From: Melioribacteraceae bacterium
Lineage (GTDB): Bacteria > Bacteroidota > Ignavibacteria > Ignavibacteriales > Melioribacteraceae
Direction: 5' to 3'
Assembly (NCBI GenBank): GCA_023230485.1
Contig: JALNXG010000009.1
Location: forward strand, 3,333 to 67,332
Length of the DNA: 64,000 nucleotides
The translations under genes were made by a program, and so were the position numbers. Position 1 is the stretch's first letter, and each line of letters opens with the position of its first letter. Shown here piece by piece: positions 17,652 through 26,256 of this stretch. The notes beneath the pieces were generated by a model. It was not told where the DNA came from. It ran no database searches and saw only the letters and a list, made by a program, of their open reading frames with translations.

Positions 17652-17691
17652 GTATTAGGAGTTGCACAATCAAACAACAATTCACAAAAGT

Positions 17692-19119
17692 TTATACATC
17701 ATAATAGAGTTCAAACTCATGCGGAGTTGGACGCAGTGCCATTGGCTTGATCTCTTTATCTATCTTATAATTTATCCATGTATGAATTACGTCCTCGGTG
17801 AAGACATCACCCTTCAATAAATATTCATGGTCATCGGCGAGAGCTTTAAGAGCCGCTCCCAATGATTCCGGTGTCGATGGTACGTCTTTCAATTCCTCGG
17901 GCGACATATCATAAATATCTTTATCAAGCGGTTCGCCTGGTTCAATTCTATTTACTATTCCATCGATGCCTGCCATTAAAATCGCCGAGAATGCAAGATA
18001 TGGATTTGCCGATGGATCGGGACATCTAAATTCTACTCTCTTTGATTTCGGACTATTAGAATACATTGGGATGCGTATCGAAGCACTTCTATTTCTTTGC
18101 GAATAAGCAAGATTAACCGGTGCTTCATATCCAGGGACTAATCGTTTATATGAATTAGTTGTTGGATTAGTGAATGCAAGTAAAGATGGCGCATGAGCCA
18201 ATAAACCACCAATAAAATAAAGAGCCATTTCGCTTAAACCTGCATATCCGCCGCCTGCAAAAAGTGGTTTCCCTTTTTTCCAAAGACTTGAATGCACGTG
18301 CATACCGCTTCCGTTATCTCCGAATATCGGTTTAGGCATATAGGTAACAGTTTTATTATTCATTTTAGCAGTATTCTTGACAATATATTTGAACATTAGT
18401 AGTTGATCTGCTGCCTGAAGTAATGGAGCAAATTTAAGATCAATTTCGCATTGCCCGCCACTTGCGACTTCATGATGCTGAGCTTCCACTTCGATACCAA
18501 CGTTTTGAAGATTAAGAACCATCTCATTTCTTAAATCCATCAATGAATCAGTAGGAGGAACCGGGAAGTATCCTTCTTTGTAACGAGGTTTATAACCAAG
18601 GTTCGGACCTTCGTCTCTACCGGAATTCCATTTCCCTTCAATAGAATCTAAATGATAAAATGCGGAGTTCGGTGATGAATCAAACTGAACATCATCGAAA
18701 ATAAAAAATTCTGCTTCTGGACCGAAGTATGCCATATCAGCCAATCCGGTAGATTTCAAAAAAGCATCAGCTTTTTGAGCAATGTTACGAGGGCAGCGAG
18801 AATATTTCTCTTTTGTAGCCGGCTCATATACATCACAAATTAAACTGATTGTAGGGGCTGCAATGAATGGATCAAAAAACATTGTTCCGGGATCAGGAAT
18901 TATTAGCATATCGCTTTCATTAATTCTTTTCCAGCCGCGTAGGGAGGATCCATCAAAGCCGTAACCATTCACGAATGAATCTGCTGAGAATTGTGATACG
19001 GGAACTGTGAAATGCTGCCACTGCCCGGGGAAATCCATGAATTTATAATCTACAAATTGTATCTTATTTGTTTTTACAAAATTGAGTATTTTGTCGATTG
19101 AAGCATTACCGGAAGCCAT
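17692..19119 (-). CDS. glnA: Glutamine synthetase type I
   Basis: A 475-residue type I enzyme that makes glutamine from glutamate, ammonia and ATP in the cytoplasm, as a dodecamer in the family. Visible marks: the Asp50-region loop FDGSS (55-59), metal-binding GPEAEFF (133-139), GDNGSGMHVH (267-276), NPTTNSYKRLVPGYEAP (318-334) and KSKRVEFRCPDP (358-369). Tyr403 in DIYDMSPEE matches the adenylylation-site context of GSI-beta enzymes, so covalent control is possible, but no GlnE is in the window. It follows an AsnC/Lrp regulator gene by 13 bases and ends at a strong terminator. Confidence 0.96.
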   Translation of the reverse strand: MASGNASIDKILNFVKTNKIQFVDYKFMDFPGQWQHFTVPVSQFSADSFVNGYGFDGSSLRGWKRINESDMLIIPDPGTMFFDPFIAAPTISLICDVYEPATKEKYSRCPRNIAQKADAFLKSTGLADMAYFGPEAEFFIFDDVQFDSSPNSAFYHLDSIEGKWNSGRDEGPNLGYKPRYKEGYFPVPPTDSLMDLRNEMVLNLQNVGIEVEAQHHEVASGGQCEIDLKFAPLLQAADQLLMFKYIVKNTAKMNNKTVTYMPKPIFGDNGSGMHVHSSLWKKGKPLFAGGGYAGLSEMALYFIGGLLAHAPSLLAFTNPTTNSYKRLVPGYEAPVNLAYSQRNRSASIRIPMYSNSPKSKRVEFRCPDPSANPYLAFSAILMAGIDGIVNRIEPGEPLDKDIYDMSPEELKDVPSTPESLGAALKALADDHEYLLKGDVFTEDVIHTWINYKIDKEIKPMALRPTPHEFELYYDV

Positions 19120-19132
19120 CTGTTCTCCTTTG

Positions 19133-19579
19133 TTATATGTTTAAACTTGTTGTCTCTTTGATTGTTGATAAAACAAAATTGGTTATTGTGCGATTAACTC
19201 CAGCCCAGGATTGAATCTTGGAAAGAAGTTTTTCAAGTTCAGAAGTGTTTTTCACCACAGCTTTAAGTGTATGCGAACCCTCTCCGAGTATCGAATAGCA
19301 TTCCAAAATTTCGGGAGTTTTTTTTACATGATCGGTTAGCTTTTCGTAATTTTTTGATGAATCCATTACAACGGTGATAAGCACCATAATATCGAGTCCG
19401 AAGATATCGCGGTTAAGTTTTGTGTAATAGCCATCGATTACGTTATTGTCTTGGAGTTTTCTTAATCGCTCGCTTAACGAGGGGAGAGACAGACCGACTT
19501 CTTCTGCCATTGCACTTCTTTTTGTTCTGCCTGATTCTTGAAGTCGTTTAAGAATCTTAATATCTAAGTCATCTAGCAT
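19133..19579 (-). CDS. Lrp/AsnC-family transcriptional regulator
   Basis: A 148-residue regulator. The N-terminal winged helix-turn-helix (residues 1-55) contains RSAMAEEVGLSLPSLSERLRKL with the usual DLDIKILKRLQ start. Residues ~65-140 form the RAM/AsnC ligand-binding domain (DIMVLITVVMD, then LECYSILGEGSHTLKAVVKN). Family members bind amino acids and regulate amino-acid metabolism. It sits 13 bases upstream of glnA on the same strand, so it probably regulates its own operon and glutamine synthesis; this is inferred from position. Confidence 0.92.
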   Translation of the reverse strand: MLDDLDIKILKRLQESGRTKRSAMAEEVGLSLPSLSERLRKLQDNNVIDGYYTKLNRDIFGLDIMVLITVVMDSSKNYEKLTDHVKKTPEILECYSILGEGSHTLKAVVKNTSELEKLLSKIQSWAGVNRTITNFVLSTIKETTSLNI

Positions 19580-19660
19580 AATTACTCTTAATTATTTAGG
19601 AAATTATAAAAATATGACTCAAAATATAAGGTAAGTGGAACTACAAAATCAAATATTAAA

Positions 19661-20473
19661 TTATTTTTTTTCGATTCCGTATTTGGTATAAGCGGTTTTT
19701 TCTTTTTTGACCTGCTCAAAGAGGTCTAAATTAGTCTGAGGGCGTTCTTGAAGTTTATGATAGAGATGATACTGCACAGTTATATGATTTAGTGATTCAA
19801 TTCTTACACCGTTCAGTTCTAATCGAAATTGAAGATCGCTATCTTCGCCGATCGAAGGTGCTTCATAACGTTCATCGAATCCATTAATATCTAATATATC
19901 TGTTTTCATTAAAGAAAAATTACAACCAAGCAAGCCGCGTTTCTTTGTATTTAATAGAACTCGTAGGTAATAGGATTTTATATAAATTCCTTTTTCCACA
20001 TAATTAGATTTTCCGAAGACGGTATCTAAAAATAATCGAGGAAGATTTTTTTCTATAAATCCGGCACTAACATTTGAGGGAGTTAAAAGTGAAGTGAATT
20101 TTTCAGAAAGATTTATTCTCCTGCCCGTGAAACAGATGCCTTCAATGCGGGATAGATAATGCTCTTTCATAAATTCTCGATGTGGGACGCAGTCCCCATC
20201 AATAATTACAATATGTTCCGCATCTGAATGCCTAATTGCTTCATTAAGGATTTTATTTTTTCTAAATCCTTTGTCTTCATGCCAGACATGTTTAATAGTA
20301 AAATCACTTGTAATCCTATACTTATTAATGAAATCAATAAGTTTGGAATTAGAACCGTCATCTGCAATAATAATTTCGAAATCTTTGAATGTCTGCCTTT
20401 CCAATCCGGCAAATACTAATTCAAGATATTTTTTGTTATTATATACTGCAATTATTAAGGATGTCTTTATCAT
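19661..20473 (-). CDS. Family 2 glycosyltransferase
   Basis: A 270-residue GT-A fold enzyme. The start TSLIIAVYNNKKYLELV and IIIADDGSN are the nucleotide-sugar binding part. IVIIDGDCVPHREFM carries the DxD-like metal site. GCNFSLMKTDILDINGFDERYEAPSIGEDSDLQFRL (residues ~192-227, cited for position) matches the C-terminal glycosyltransferase region with the catalytic Glu-Asp (GED). There is no membrane segment, so it is a soluble or peripheral transferase, probably for a surface polysaccharide. Acceptor and sugar are unknown, and no other polysaccharide genes are adjacent. Confidence 0.85.
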   Translation of the reverse strand: MIKTSLIIAVYNNKKYLELVFAGLERQTFKDFEIIIADDGSNSKLIDFINKYRITSDFTIKHVWHEDKGFRKNKILNEAIRHSDAEHIVIIDGDCVPHREFMKEHYLSRIEGICFTGRRINLSEKFTSLLTPSNVSAGFIEKNLPRLFLDTVFGKSNYVEKGIYIKSYYLRVLLNTKKRGLLGCNFSLMKTDILDINGFDERYEAPSIGEDSDLQFRLELNGVRIESLNHITVQYHLYHKLQERPQTNLDLFEQVKKEKTAYTKYGIEKK

Positions 20474-20555
20474 TTAAAGGGTAAAAATTTTTTCATTATT
20501 TTTAATTGATAAAGTTATTAAAATAAAGTAACAAAAAAATAATTATTGGTTAAAT

Positions 20556-21791
20556 ATGAAAAAGAAATTACTATATATATTTCTGCTGGCTATTTTAGTC
20601 AGCTCATCGGTTGCGGCTCAAGATCCGCTTGTAGCGGAGTTAGTCAATCGTGTTAATAAAGATTCTATCTTAGCAACTATGAATGTGCTCACGGGTCATA
20701 CATCATTTTGGTATGGAGCGGGTGAGTATAAAATTAAATCGAGAAATTCTTATGATGACGGAAATAAAGCCGCCGGGGAATATATAAAAAGAAAATTGCG
20801 TAATCTCGGTTATAATGTTTATTCGCAAAAATTCGGAGTAATTGATGGAGAGAATGTTTATGCGTTGGTTAATGGCACGGAGCTGCCTCGCATTCAGGTA
20901 ATGATCTCGGCTCATTTCGATAGTATGCCCGATGTAGTCGCTCCGGGAGCAGATGATAATGCTTCGGGTACAGCGGCGGTATTGGAAGCGGCACGTGTTT
21001 TTAAGGATGCCAAAACTCGCTATAGTTTAGTCTTCGCTCTTTGGGATAATGAAGAGCAGGGACTTCTTGGAAGTAAATATTATGCCCGGCTTGCACGCGA
21101 GCGCGGTGATTCGCTCCTCGCTGTAATTAATATTGATATGATCGGTTATGATGCAAATAAAGATGGGTTATTGGAGGTACACACTCGTAATTATGCACAT
21201 TCCAATATAGTTGCCAATCAGGTTTGGGATGCAAATTACGAATATGGTATTGGGCTAAAGCCATATATTATTGATCCTGGTACTACTAGAAGCGATCATG
21301 CTTCTTTTTGGAGTTATAATTATTCTGCCATTACAATGATGGAAAATTTTACTCCGATAAATGGTTATCGTGAATTTAATCCATATTATCATTCTATGTT
21401 TGATGATATGAATGTTCTTAATACTGATTATTTATTTAAGGGTGTGCGATTGGCTGTGGCTGCGTTTGGTAATATTGCGGCAGTAAATGAGATTACCTCT
21501 GTTGAAGATGAAAATGAAGTAGTTCCATCGGAATTTGTGCTTAAGCAGAATTATCCGAACCCATTCAATCCGGCGACTACAATAAATTATACAATTCCGA
21601 GAGAGGGATTTGTGAGTCTGCGGGTCTATGATATTTTGGGAAATGAAGTAGCGGAGTTAGTTAACGAACAAAAATCCACAGGATCATATAACATTAGTTT
21701 CAATGCAGAGAATTTATCGAGTGGAATATATTTCTACACTCTTGAAACTGGGGGAAAAAGATTCACTAACAAAATGATCTATATGAAATAG
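20556..21791 (+). CDS. Secreted M28 zinc aminopeptidase with T9SS sorting domain
   Basis: A 411-residue exported peptidase. Residues 1-21 are a signal peptide (ending VAAQ). The M28 catalytic core runs from ~65 to 310 with the full set of co-catalytic residues: His120 (SAHFDS), Asp134 (ADDNASG), catalytic Glu166 and ligand Glu167 (WDNEEQG), Asp194 (INIDMIGYD) and His279 (YYHSMFDD). Residues ~325-411 form a T9SS sorting domain (QNYPNPFNPATTINY, then SSGIYFYTLETG and KMIYMK). It likely releases N-terminal amino acids at the cell surface. There is no clear Shine-Dalgarno, and it is monocistronic. Confidence 0.93.
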   Translation: MKKKLLYIFLLAILVSSSVAAQDPLVAELVNRVNKDSILATMNVLTGHTSFWYGAGEYKIKSRNSYDDGNKAAGEYIKRKLRNLGYNVYSQKFGVIDGENVYALVNGTELPRIQVMISAHFDSMPDVVAPGADDNASGTAAVLEAARVFKDAKTRYSLVFALWDNEEQGLLGSKYYARLARERGDSLLAVINIDMIGYDANKDGLLEVHTRNYAHSNIVANQVWDANYEYGIGLKPYIIDPGTTRSDHASFWSYNYSAITMMENFTPINGYREFNPYYHSMFDDMNVLNTDYLFKGVRLAVAAFGNIAAVNEITSVEDENEVVPSEFVLKQNYPNPFNPATTINYTIPREGFVSLRVYDILGNEVAELVNEQKSTGSYNISFNAENLSSGIYFYTLETGGKRFTNKMIYMK

Positions 21792-21951
21792 ATACAAATC
21801 TAGCGAAGTGAAATATGTTGCAACTTAAAACTACTCCGCTCAATGGGGAGTATTGCAAGGGCGTGTGAATAATTTTGAGATTGTTATACAATAATCAGCA
21901 AAACAATATGATTAGTAGAATGTGTAAGTAATTTTTTAGAAGATTTTGTAA

Positions 21952-21975
21952 GAGTGAGGAGTCAGCCACTCCTAC
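21952..21975 (-). repeat. REP-like palindrome with GTAG head
   Basis: On the minus strand the sequence begins GTAGGAGT and folds as AGGAGT/ACTCCT around a 5-nt loop; an alternative stem GAGTG/CACTC overlaps it. A GTAG head plus a short imperfect hairpin is the form of REP elements mobilised by RAYT transposases. Only one copy is seen in the window, in the intergenic region between the M28 gene and pdxB, so the assignment is tentative. Confidence 0.35.
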
Positions 21976-22029
21976 ATATTCAATTCACCAATTTTTCAAA
22001 TATAGATTTTTCTATTATTTGAGCAGTAT

Positions 22030-23118
22030 CTATATAATCTCAGAGATAGTGATCTCTTTGTCAGCCTGTTTAATTATATAATTAGAAAGCTCTCGGCGGA
22101 TGCGATACTCTTTACGGAGTTGGTCGAACCTTTCGGGAGTGTTTCTTAAATTTTTGTCATCCACCGTTATATTATACGATTTGGTAATTATCTTTTCGAT
22201 CTTCTCCTCGAATGTTTCATTGCCTGTGAGTTTAATTATATTATCACCTACCGGATTTTCGGGAACTTTATAAACGGGTTCTACTCCAAGGAATTGGCAG
22301 AGTTTATTATAAATAATTGTTGTTCCGTTTACTTTTCCTTCATAAGAATAGCCCGCTATATGTGCAGAAGCGAGGTCGGTCATTTTCATTAAATCGGTAT
22401 TAATATTTGGTTCTGTCTCCCATACATCAAGAACAGTAAAAATATCTTTCTTCTTTTGCAGACGATTTATAAGAGCATTATTATCAACCACCGGTCCGCG
22501 TGATGAATTAATTAGTAAAGTCCCCGGTTTTAATTGTGATAAACGAGCTTCATCTATTAAGTGATAAGTCTTATCTTCACCCGAAAAATTGAGCGGTACG
22601 TGGCAAGTGATAATATCGCAGGCTAGTGATTCTTCTATTGATGAGTATTCATTTCTTCCAGATTTTCTCTGAAGAGGAGGATCGTTCTTTACAACCTTTA
22701 AACCAAGTGAAGTAAAAAGCCGGGCAACTTTACTGCCAATATTTCCCACGCCAATGATACCTATACTTTTGCCCGAAAGGGATAGTCCATTCTTATTATA
22801 TATATGCGATATGGAAGCGAGTACATATTCTGTAACCGATTGCGAATTACAGCCCGCTGCATCGGCGAATGCAATATTATTTTCGGCGAGATAATTTTTA
22901 TCTATATGATCCGTCCCGATAGTAGCCGTGCCTACGAATTTTATATTGCTTCCTTTTAATAACTCTTTATTTACTTTGGTAATGGAGCGGACAATAAGAG
23001 CATCTCCGGATTTTATCATTTCATCAGTTAATTTTCTTCCGGGCACGAGAGTTACATCTCCAAGTGTAGAAAAGGCTTCCTTTCCAAAATTGATATTTTC
23101 ATCGACAATAATATTCAT
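22030..23118 (-). CDS. pdxB: 4-phosphoerythronate dehydrogenase PdxB
   Basis: A 362-residue NAD-dependent 2-hydroxyacid dehydrogenase of the DXP-dependent pyridoxal-phosphate pathway, oxidising 4-phosphoerythronate. The start MNIIVDENI and the VGTATIGTDHID and ADAAGCNSQSVTEYV segments are PdxB-specific. The Rossmann site is GIIGVGNIGSKVA (about 120-132). Catalytic residues are Arg in NSSRGPVVD, a Glu in LDVWETEP and His in ASAHIAGYS. The C-terminal ~80 residues carry the PdxB dimerisation extension. It is divergent from aspS; the 188-base gap holds both promoters. Confidence 0.92.
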   Translation of the reverse strand: MNIIVDENINFGKEAFSTLGDVTLVPGRKLTDEMIKSGDALIVRSITKVNKELLKGSNIKFVGTATIGTDHIDKNYLAENNIAFADAAGCNSQSVTEYVLASISHIYNKNGLSLSGKSIGIIGVGNIGSKVARLFTSLGLKVVKNDPPLQRKSGRNEYSSIEESLACDIITCHVPLNFSGEDKTYHLIDEARLSQLKPGTLLINSSRGPVVDNNALINRLQKKKDIFTVLDVWETEPNINTDLMKMTDLASAHIAGYSYEGKVNGTTIIYNKLCQFLGVEPVYKVPENPVGDNIIKLTGNETFEEKIEKIITKSYNITVDDKNLRNTPERFDQLRKEYRIRRELSNYIIKQADKEITISEII

Positions 23119-23306
23119 TTCGCATACTCATTTTTATATAATTAACTAAAATAATAAATTCACCTTACATTTTTACCTGTAAATATTAGCCGAAATAGAT
23201 ATTTCTTAATAGAAATAGAGTTGAAAAAATTGTTATTGTTGTAAACCCCTTAAATAATGATTATTTTTAAAGCTTATAGAAAAATGAATAGGAGCGGTAT
23301 AAATAG

Positions 23307-25073
23307 ATGAAATTCAATCATAGGACGCATACCTGCGGGGCATTGCGCGAAGAAAATATAGGCAGTCATGTGGTATTAAATGGCTGGGTGAATATTCGTA
23401 GAGATTTAGGTGGAGTGATATTTATAGATTTAAGAGACCGTTACGGAATTACGCAGGTAGTTTTTGAACCTCATTATAATCTCGAAGCACATGAATTAGG
23501 GAAAAAACTTAGAAGCGAATTTGTCGTTTCGATAGAGGGTAACGTAAGGAAGCGTCCCGAAGGAACGGAGAACCCATTATTAGATACTGGCAATATAGAT
23601 GTAATGGTGGATAAGCTAATTATACTTAATCATGCGGATACACCCCCCTTCCCGATTGAAGAGAGCATTGATGTAAGTGAAGACACGAGATTAAAATATA
23701 GATATTTGGATTTACGCCGTCCTAAGATGCAGCGTAATATGATGCTTCGTCATAAATTATATCAGAGTACGAGAAGATATTTCGACGCGATGGATTTTAT
23801 TGAAATCGAAACACCTGTATTAATGAAGAGCACTCCTGAAGGTGCACGTGATTTTATTGTCCCGAGCAGAATGCATAAGGGTAAGTTTTATGCTCTTCCT
23901 CAATCACCACAGCAATATAAGCAGTTATTAATGGTATCGGGATTCGATCGATATTTCCAAATAGTAAAATGTTTTAGAGATGAAGATTTGAGAGCCGATC
24001 GTCAGCCTGAATTTACACAGATAGACCTTGAAATGTCATTCGTGGATGTCGATGATGTATTTGTTATTATGGAAGGATTGATGAAGCAGTTATTCAAAGA
24101 ATTAAAAGGGTATGATGTGGATCTTCCATTGCCGCGCCTTTCTTATGAAGAAGCAATGGAAAGATATGGAAGCGATAAACCGGATCTTAGATTTGGTCTT
24201 GAGATGGTTACTCTTAATGATGTATTTGCAAATGCAGAGTTTAGAGTTTTCAAAGATGCTCTTAATAGCAAAGGGATTATTACGGGCTTATTGGCAAAAG
24301 GATGCGGGGACTATACAAGAAATCAATTGGATGTACTTACCGATTTTGCTAAAAAGCAGGGTGCGGGTGGTTTGATTTGGATGCGAGTGAAAGAAAATGA
24401 TCTCGAAGCACCAATTGCAAAATTCTTAAGTGATGATGAGAAAAAGGGACTTATAGAAAAATTAAATGCCGAACCCGGTGATCTACTTTTTATGCTTACC
24501 GGGCCGAAAACGAAAACATTAAATATAATGGGTCATTTACGTTTGGAGATGGCTCGCAGATTAGAATTAATTAAACACGATGCAAAACCGGCGTTATTAT
24601 GGGTTACTGATTTTCCATTATTTGAATGGGATGAAGAGACGGGGCGTTATTATGCAATGCACCATCCATTTACTGCTCCGAGAGTGGAAGATGAACAGTA
24701 TATGGAATCTGATCCGGGTCGTGTTTATGCACGTGCTTATGATTTAGTTCTTGATGGTAATGAGATTGCGGGCGGAAGTATAAGAATCCATAATTCAGAA
24801 CTTCAGGCGAAGATGTTCAAGGCATTAGGCATATCAGATGAAGAAGCGGCAGAGAAGTTTGGATTCTTAATGAATGCGTTTAAGTTCGGTGCGCCTCCTC
24901 ATGGTGGAATGGCATTTGGTCTTGATCGTCTTTCGATGCTCTTCTCGGGTGAAAGTTCGATTCGAGATGTAATTGCATTCCCAAAGACTTCTAGTGGTAT
25001 GTCATTAATGGATGAATCACCATCAACAGTAGATGAACATCAATTAAAAGAACTACACATCAAGTTGAGGTAG
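23307..25073 (+). CDS. aspS: Aspartyl-tRNA synthetase
   Basis: A 588-residue class II synthetase of bacterial type. An OB-fold anticodon-binding domain occupies residues ~1-110 (VVLNGWVNIRRDLGG). The catalytic core has motif 1 near RYLDLRR, motif 2 at FRDEDLRADRQPEFTQID and motif 3 at GGMAFGLDRLSMLF. The bacterial GAD insertion domain lies between (about 290-410). It charges tRNA-Asp in the cytoplasm; whether it also charges tRNA-Asn was not decided. An AGGAG lies a little far upstream of the ATG, and a perfect hairpin follows the stop. Confidence 0.97.
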   Translation: MKFNHRTHTCGALREENIGSHVVLNGWVNIRRDLGGVIFIDLRDRYGITQVVFEPHYNLEAHELGKKLRSEFVVSIEGNVRKRPEGTENPLLDTGNIDVMVDKLIILNHADTPPFPIEESIDVSEDTRLKYRYLDLRRPKMQRNMMLRHKLYQSTRRYFDAMDFIEIETPVLMKSTPEGARDFIVPSRMHKGKFYALPQSPQQYKQLLMVSGFDRYFQIVKCFRDEDLRADRQPEFTQIDLEMSFVDVDDVFVIMEGLMKQLFKELKGYDVDLPLPRLSYEEAMERYGSDKPDLRFGLEMVTLNDVFANAEFRVFKDALNSKGIITGLLAKGCGDYTRNQLDVLTDFAKKQGAGGLIWMRVKENDLEAPIAKFLSDDEKKGLIEKLNAEPGDLLFMLTGPKTKTLNIMGHLRLEMARRLELIKHDAKPALLWVTDFPLFEWDEETGRYYAMHHPFTAPRVEDEQYMESDPGRVYARAYDLVLDGNEIAGGSIRIHNSELQAKMFKALGISDEEAAEKFGFLMNAFKFGAPPHGGMAFGLDRLSMLFSGESSIRDVIAFPKTSSGMSLMDESPSTVDEHQLKELHIKLR

Positions 25074-25093
25074 TATAAAAATCGTTTCAAAAT

Positions 25094-25122
25094 GAGCGGA
25101 AATTATTTCCGCTCGTGTATTT
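25094..25122 (+). terminator. Probable terminator of aspS
   Basis: A perfect 9-bp stem GAGCGGAAA/TTTCCGCTC (25094-25102 with 25106-25114) with a TTA loop, followed by the weakly T-rich GTGTATTTCTT. It starts 21 bases after the aspS stop. The T-run is poor, so efficiency is uncertain. Confidence 0.65.
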
Positions 25123-25232
25123 CTTACCTGTATATTTTACCGAATCATCATTTTATAACATATCTTGCAAATAAAAGTTTAATTTCCAATCTCTTTTCAA
25201 TTTTTTATATGTAACAATTACCACATTTTAAT

Positions 25233-25247
25233 TGGCTTGCATTTTGA
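25233..25247 (+). promoter_or_regulatory. Candidate sigma-54 promoter of the pilin-like genes
   Basis: TGGCTTGCATTTTGA has the -24 element TGGC and a -12 element TTGA (consensus TTGC) at the exact spacing. It would place a start near 25259 and a ~55-base leader before the first pilin-like gene. Pilin genes are often sigma-54 dependent, and an NtrC-type activator is encoded at 39167-40507. The last base of the -12 box departs from consensus. Confidence 0.3.
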
Positions 25248-25313
25248 ATGTATTAAAGCAATCTAGTGGCTATTTTGTTAGAAATGTATAAATTATGAAG
25301 ATTGGAGTAGGTC

Positions 25314-25694
25314 TTGGGTCAGCAACAATTACTATTAATAGCACTCGGCATCATTATTGTTGGAATAGCGATAGTTGTTGGAGTCAATTTATTCCAAGCA
25401 AATGCAATTGAAGCTAAGAGAAATAACATTATTAATGAATCTGTAAATTTGGCGGCGATGGCACAGCAATATTATATGAAACCGGTGGCTTATGGTGGTG
25501 GTGGTCGTTCTTTTACAGGTTGGACAATCCCAAGTGAATTAAAATTAACTGCTAACGGACATTTTAATGCAGAAACCGGAGCTGACCAAGTAATTATTAC
25601 TGCAACAGGTAATGAAGTAGTTACAGGAAATGATTCAGTCAAAGTTCAAGTTACAGTTTTACCAAGAAGTTTTCAAACAGTTGTAATTAAATAA
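25314..25694 (+). CDS. Small pilin-like protein, copy 1
   Basis: A 126-residue protein with a TTG start and GGAG just upstream. It begins MGQQQLLLI and then has one long hydrophobic helix (residues ~5-27), followed by a ~95-residue soluble domain with the segment YYMKPVAYGGGGRSFTGW (54-71). The shape is that of a type IV pilin or pseudopilin: N-terminal helix plus small globular head. There is no basic leader and no Phe-Thr-Leu-x-Glu motif, so standard prepilin processing cannot be asserted. It is a paralogue of the next gene and lies directly upstream of the pilus-like machine, so it is probably its structural subunit. Confidence 0.72.
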   Translation: MGQQQLLLIALGIIIVGIAIVVGVNLFQANAIEAKRNNIINESVNLAAMAQQYYMKPVAYGGGGRSFTGWTIPSELKLTANGHFNAETGADQVIITATGNEVVTGNDSVKVQVTVLPRSFQTVVIK

Positions 25695-25755
25695 ACTTTT
25701 AGTATCTCAATAAATACTAAATAAAAATCAATAACATGTTATAAGGAGTAGAATC

Positions 25756-26148
25756 ATGGGTCAACAACAACTTTTACTTATCGTGCTTGGAGTTATCATT
25801 GTTGGTATCGCAGTTGTAGTAGGTATCAATGTTTTCACAGCTAGCAGTTCTCAAGCTAATAGAGATGCAATAACAGCAGATCTAACAAATTTAGCTTCAT
25901 TAGCACAGACATATTACAGAAAACCAACAGCTTTAGGCGGTGGTGGTAATACATTTACAGGATGGACTGTACCTACCTCATTGGTTAGAACTCCAAATAT
26001 GAGTGTTGACGTAGCACCAACCGTTGCAGCACAAACCGTTACTTTAGTTGCGGAAGGGACTGAAAATGGTAACACGGCGGCCAATAAAGTTAAAGTAACG
26101 ATGATAGTTGGTCCGAATGCAATTACATCAACAACTATCAACAATTAA
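25756..26148 (+). CDS. Small pilin-like protein, copy 2
   Basis: A 130-residue paralogue of the previous gene, 61 bases downstream, with a strong AAGGAG before its ATG. It shares the same start (MGQQQLLLI), the hydrophobic helix, the NLAxxAQxYYxKP segment and the GGGG..FTGWT motif (residues ~61-75); the C-terminal halves differ. A strong terminator follows it, so the two subunit genes can be made in excess over the machine genes downstream. Major versus minor subunit roles cannot be assigned, although the stronger ribosome binding site favours this copy as the abundant one. Confidence 0.74.
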   Translation: MGQQQLLLIVLGVIIVGIAVVVGINVFTASSSQANRDAITADLTNLASLAQTYYRKPTALGGGGNTFTGWTVPTSLVRTPNMSVDVAPTVAAQTVTLVAEGTENGNTAANKVKVTMIVGPNAITSTTINN

Positions 26149-26193
26149 TTTACGTAGATTAAAAAATTATTTTAGCATAATTTTTGCTAAATT

Positions 26194-26225
26194 AAAGCCG
26201 GTGAATTATTGCCGGCTTTTTTTTT
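26194..26225 (+). terminator. Terminator between pilin-like genes and machine genes
   Basis: An 8-bp stem AAAGCCGG/CCGGCTTT (26194-26201 with 26212-26219) with a 10-nt loop and a run of six or more T directly after. It probably separates a high-level subunit transcript from lower-level read-through into the platform and ATPase genes. Confidence 0.88.
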
Positions 26226-26256
26226 ATAAACTTATTTAACACAATACCGGTTTCTT

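Noticed and set aside
23200..23217. Small hairpin TATTTCT/AGAAATA upstream of aspS, considered as a T-box or attenuator.
   Set aside because: There is no T-box sequence and no terminator; a 7-bp A/T palindrome in an A/T-rich gap is expected by chance.
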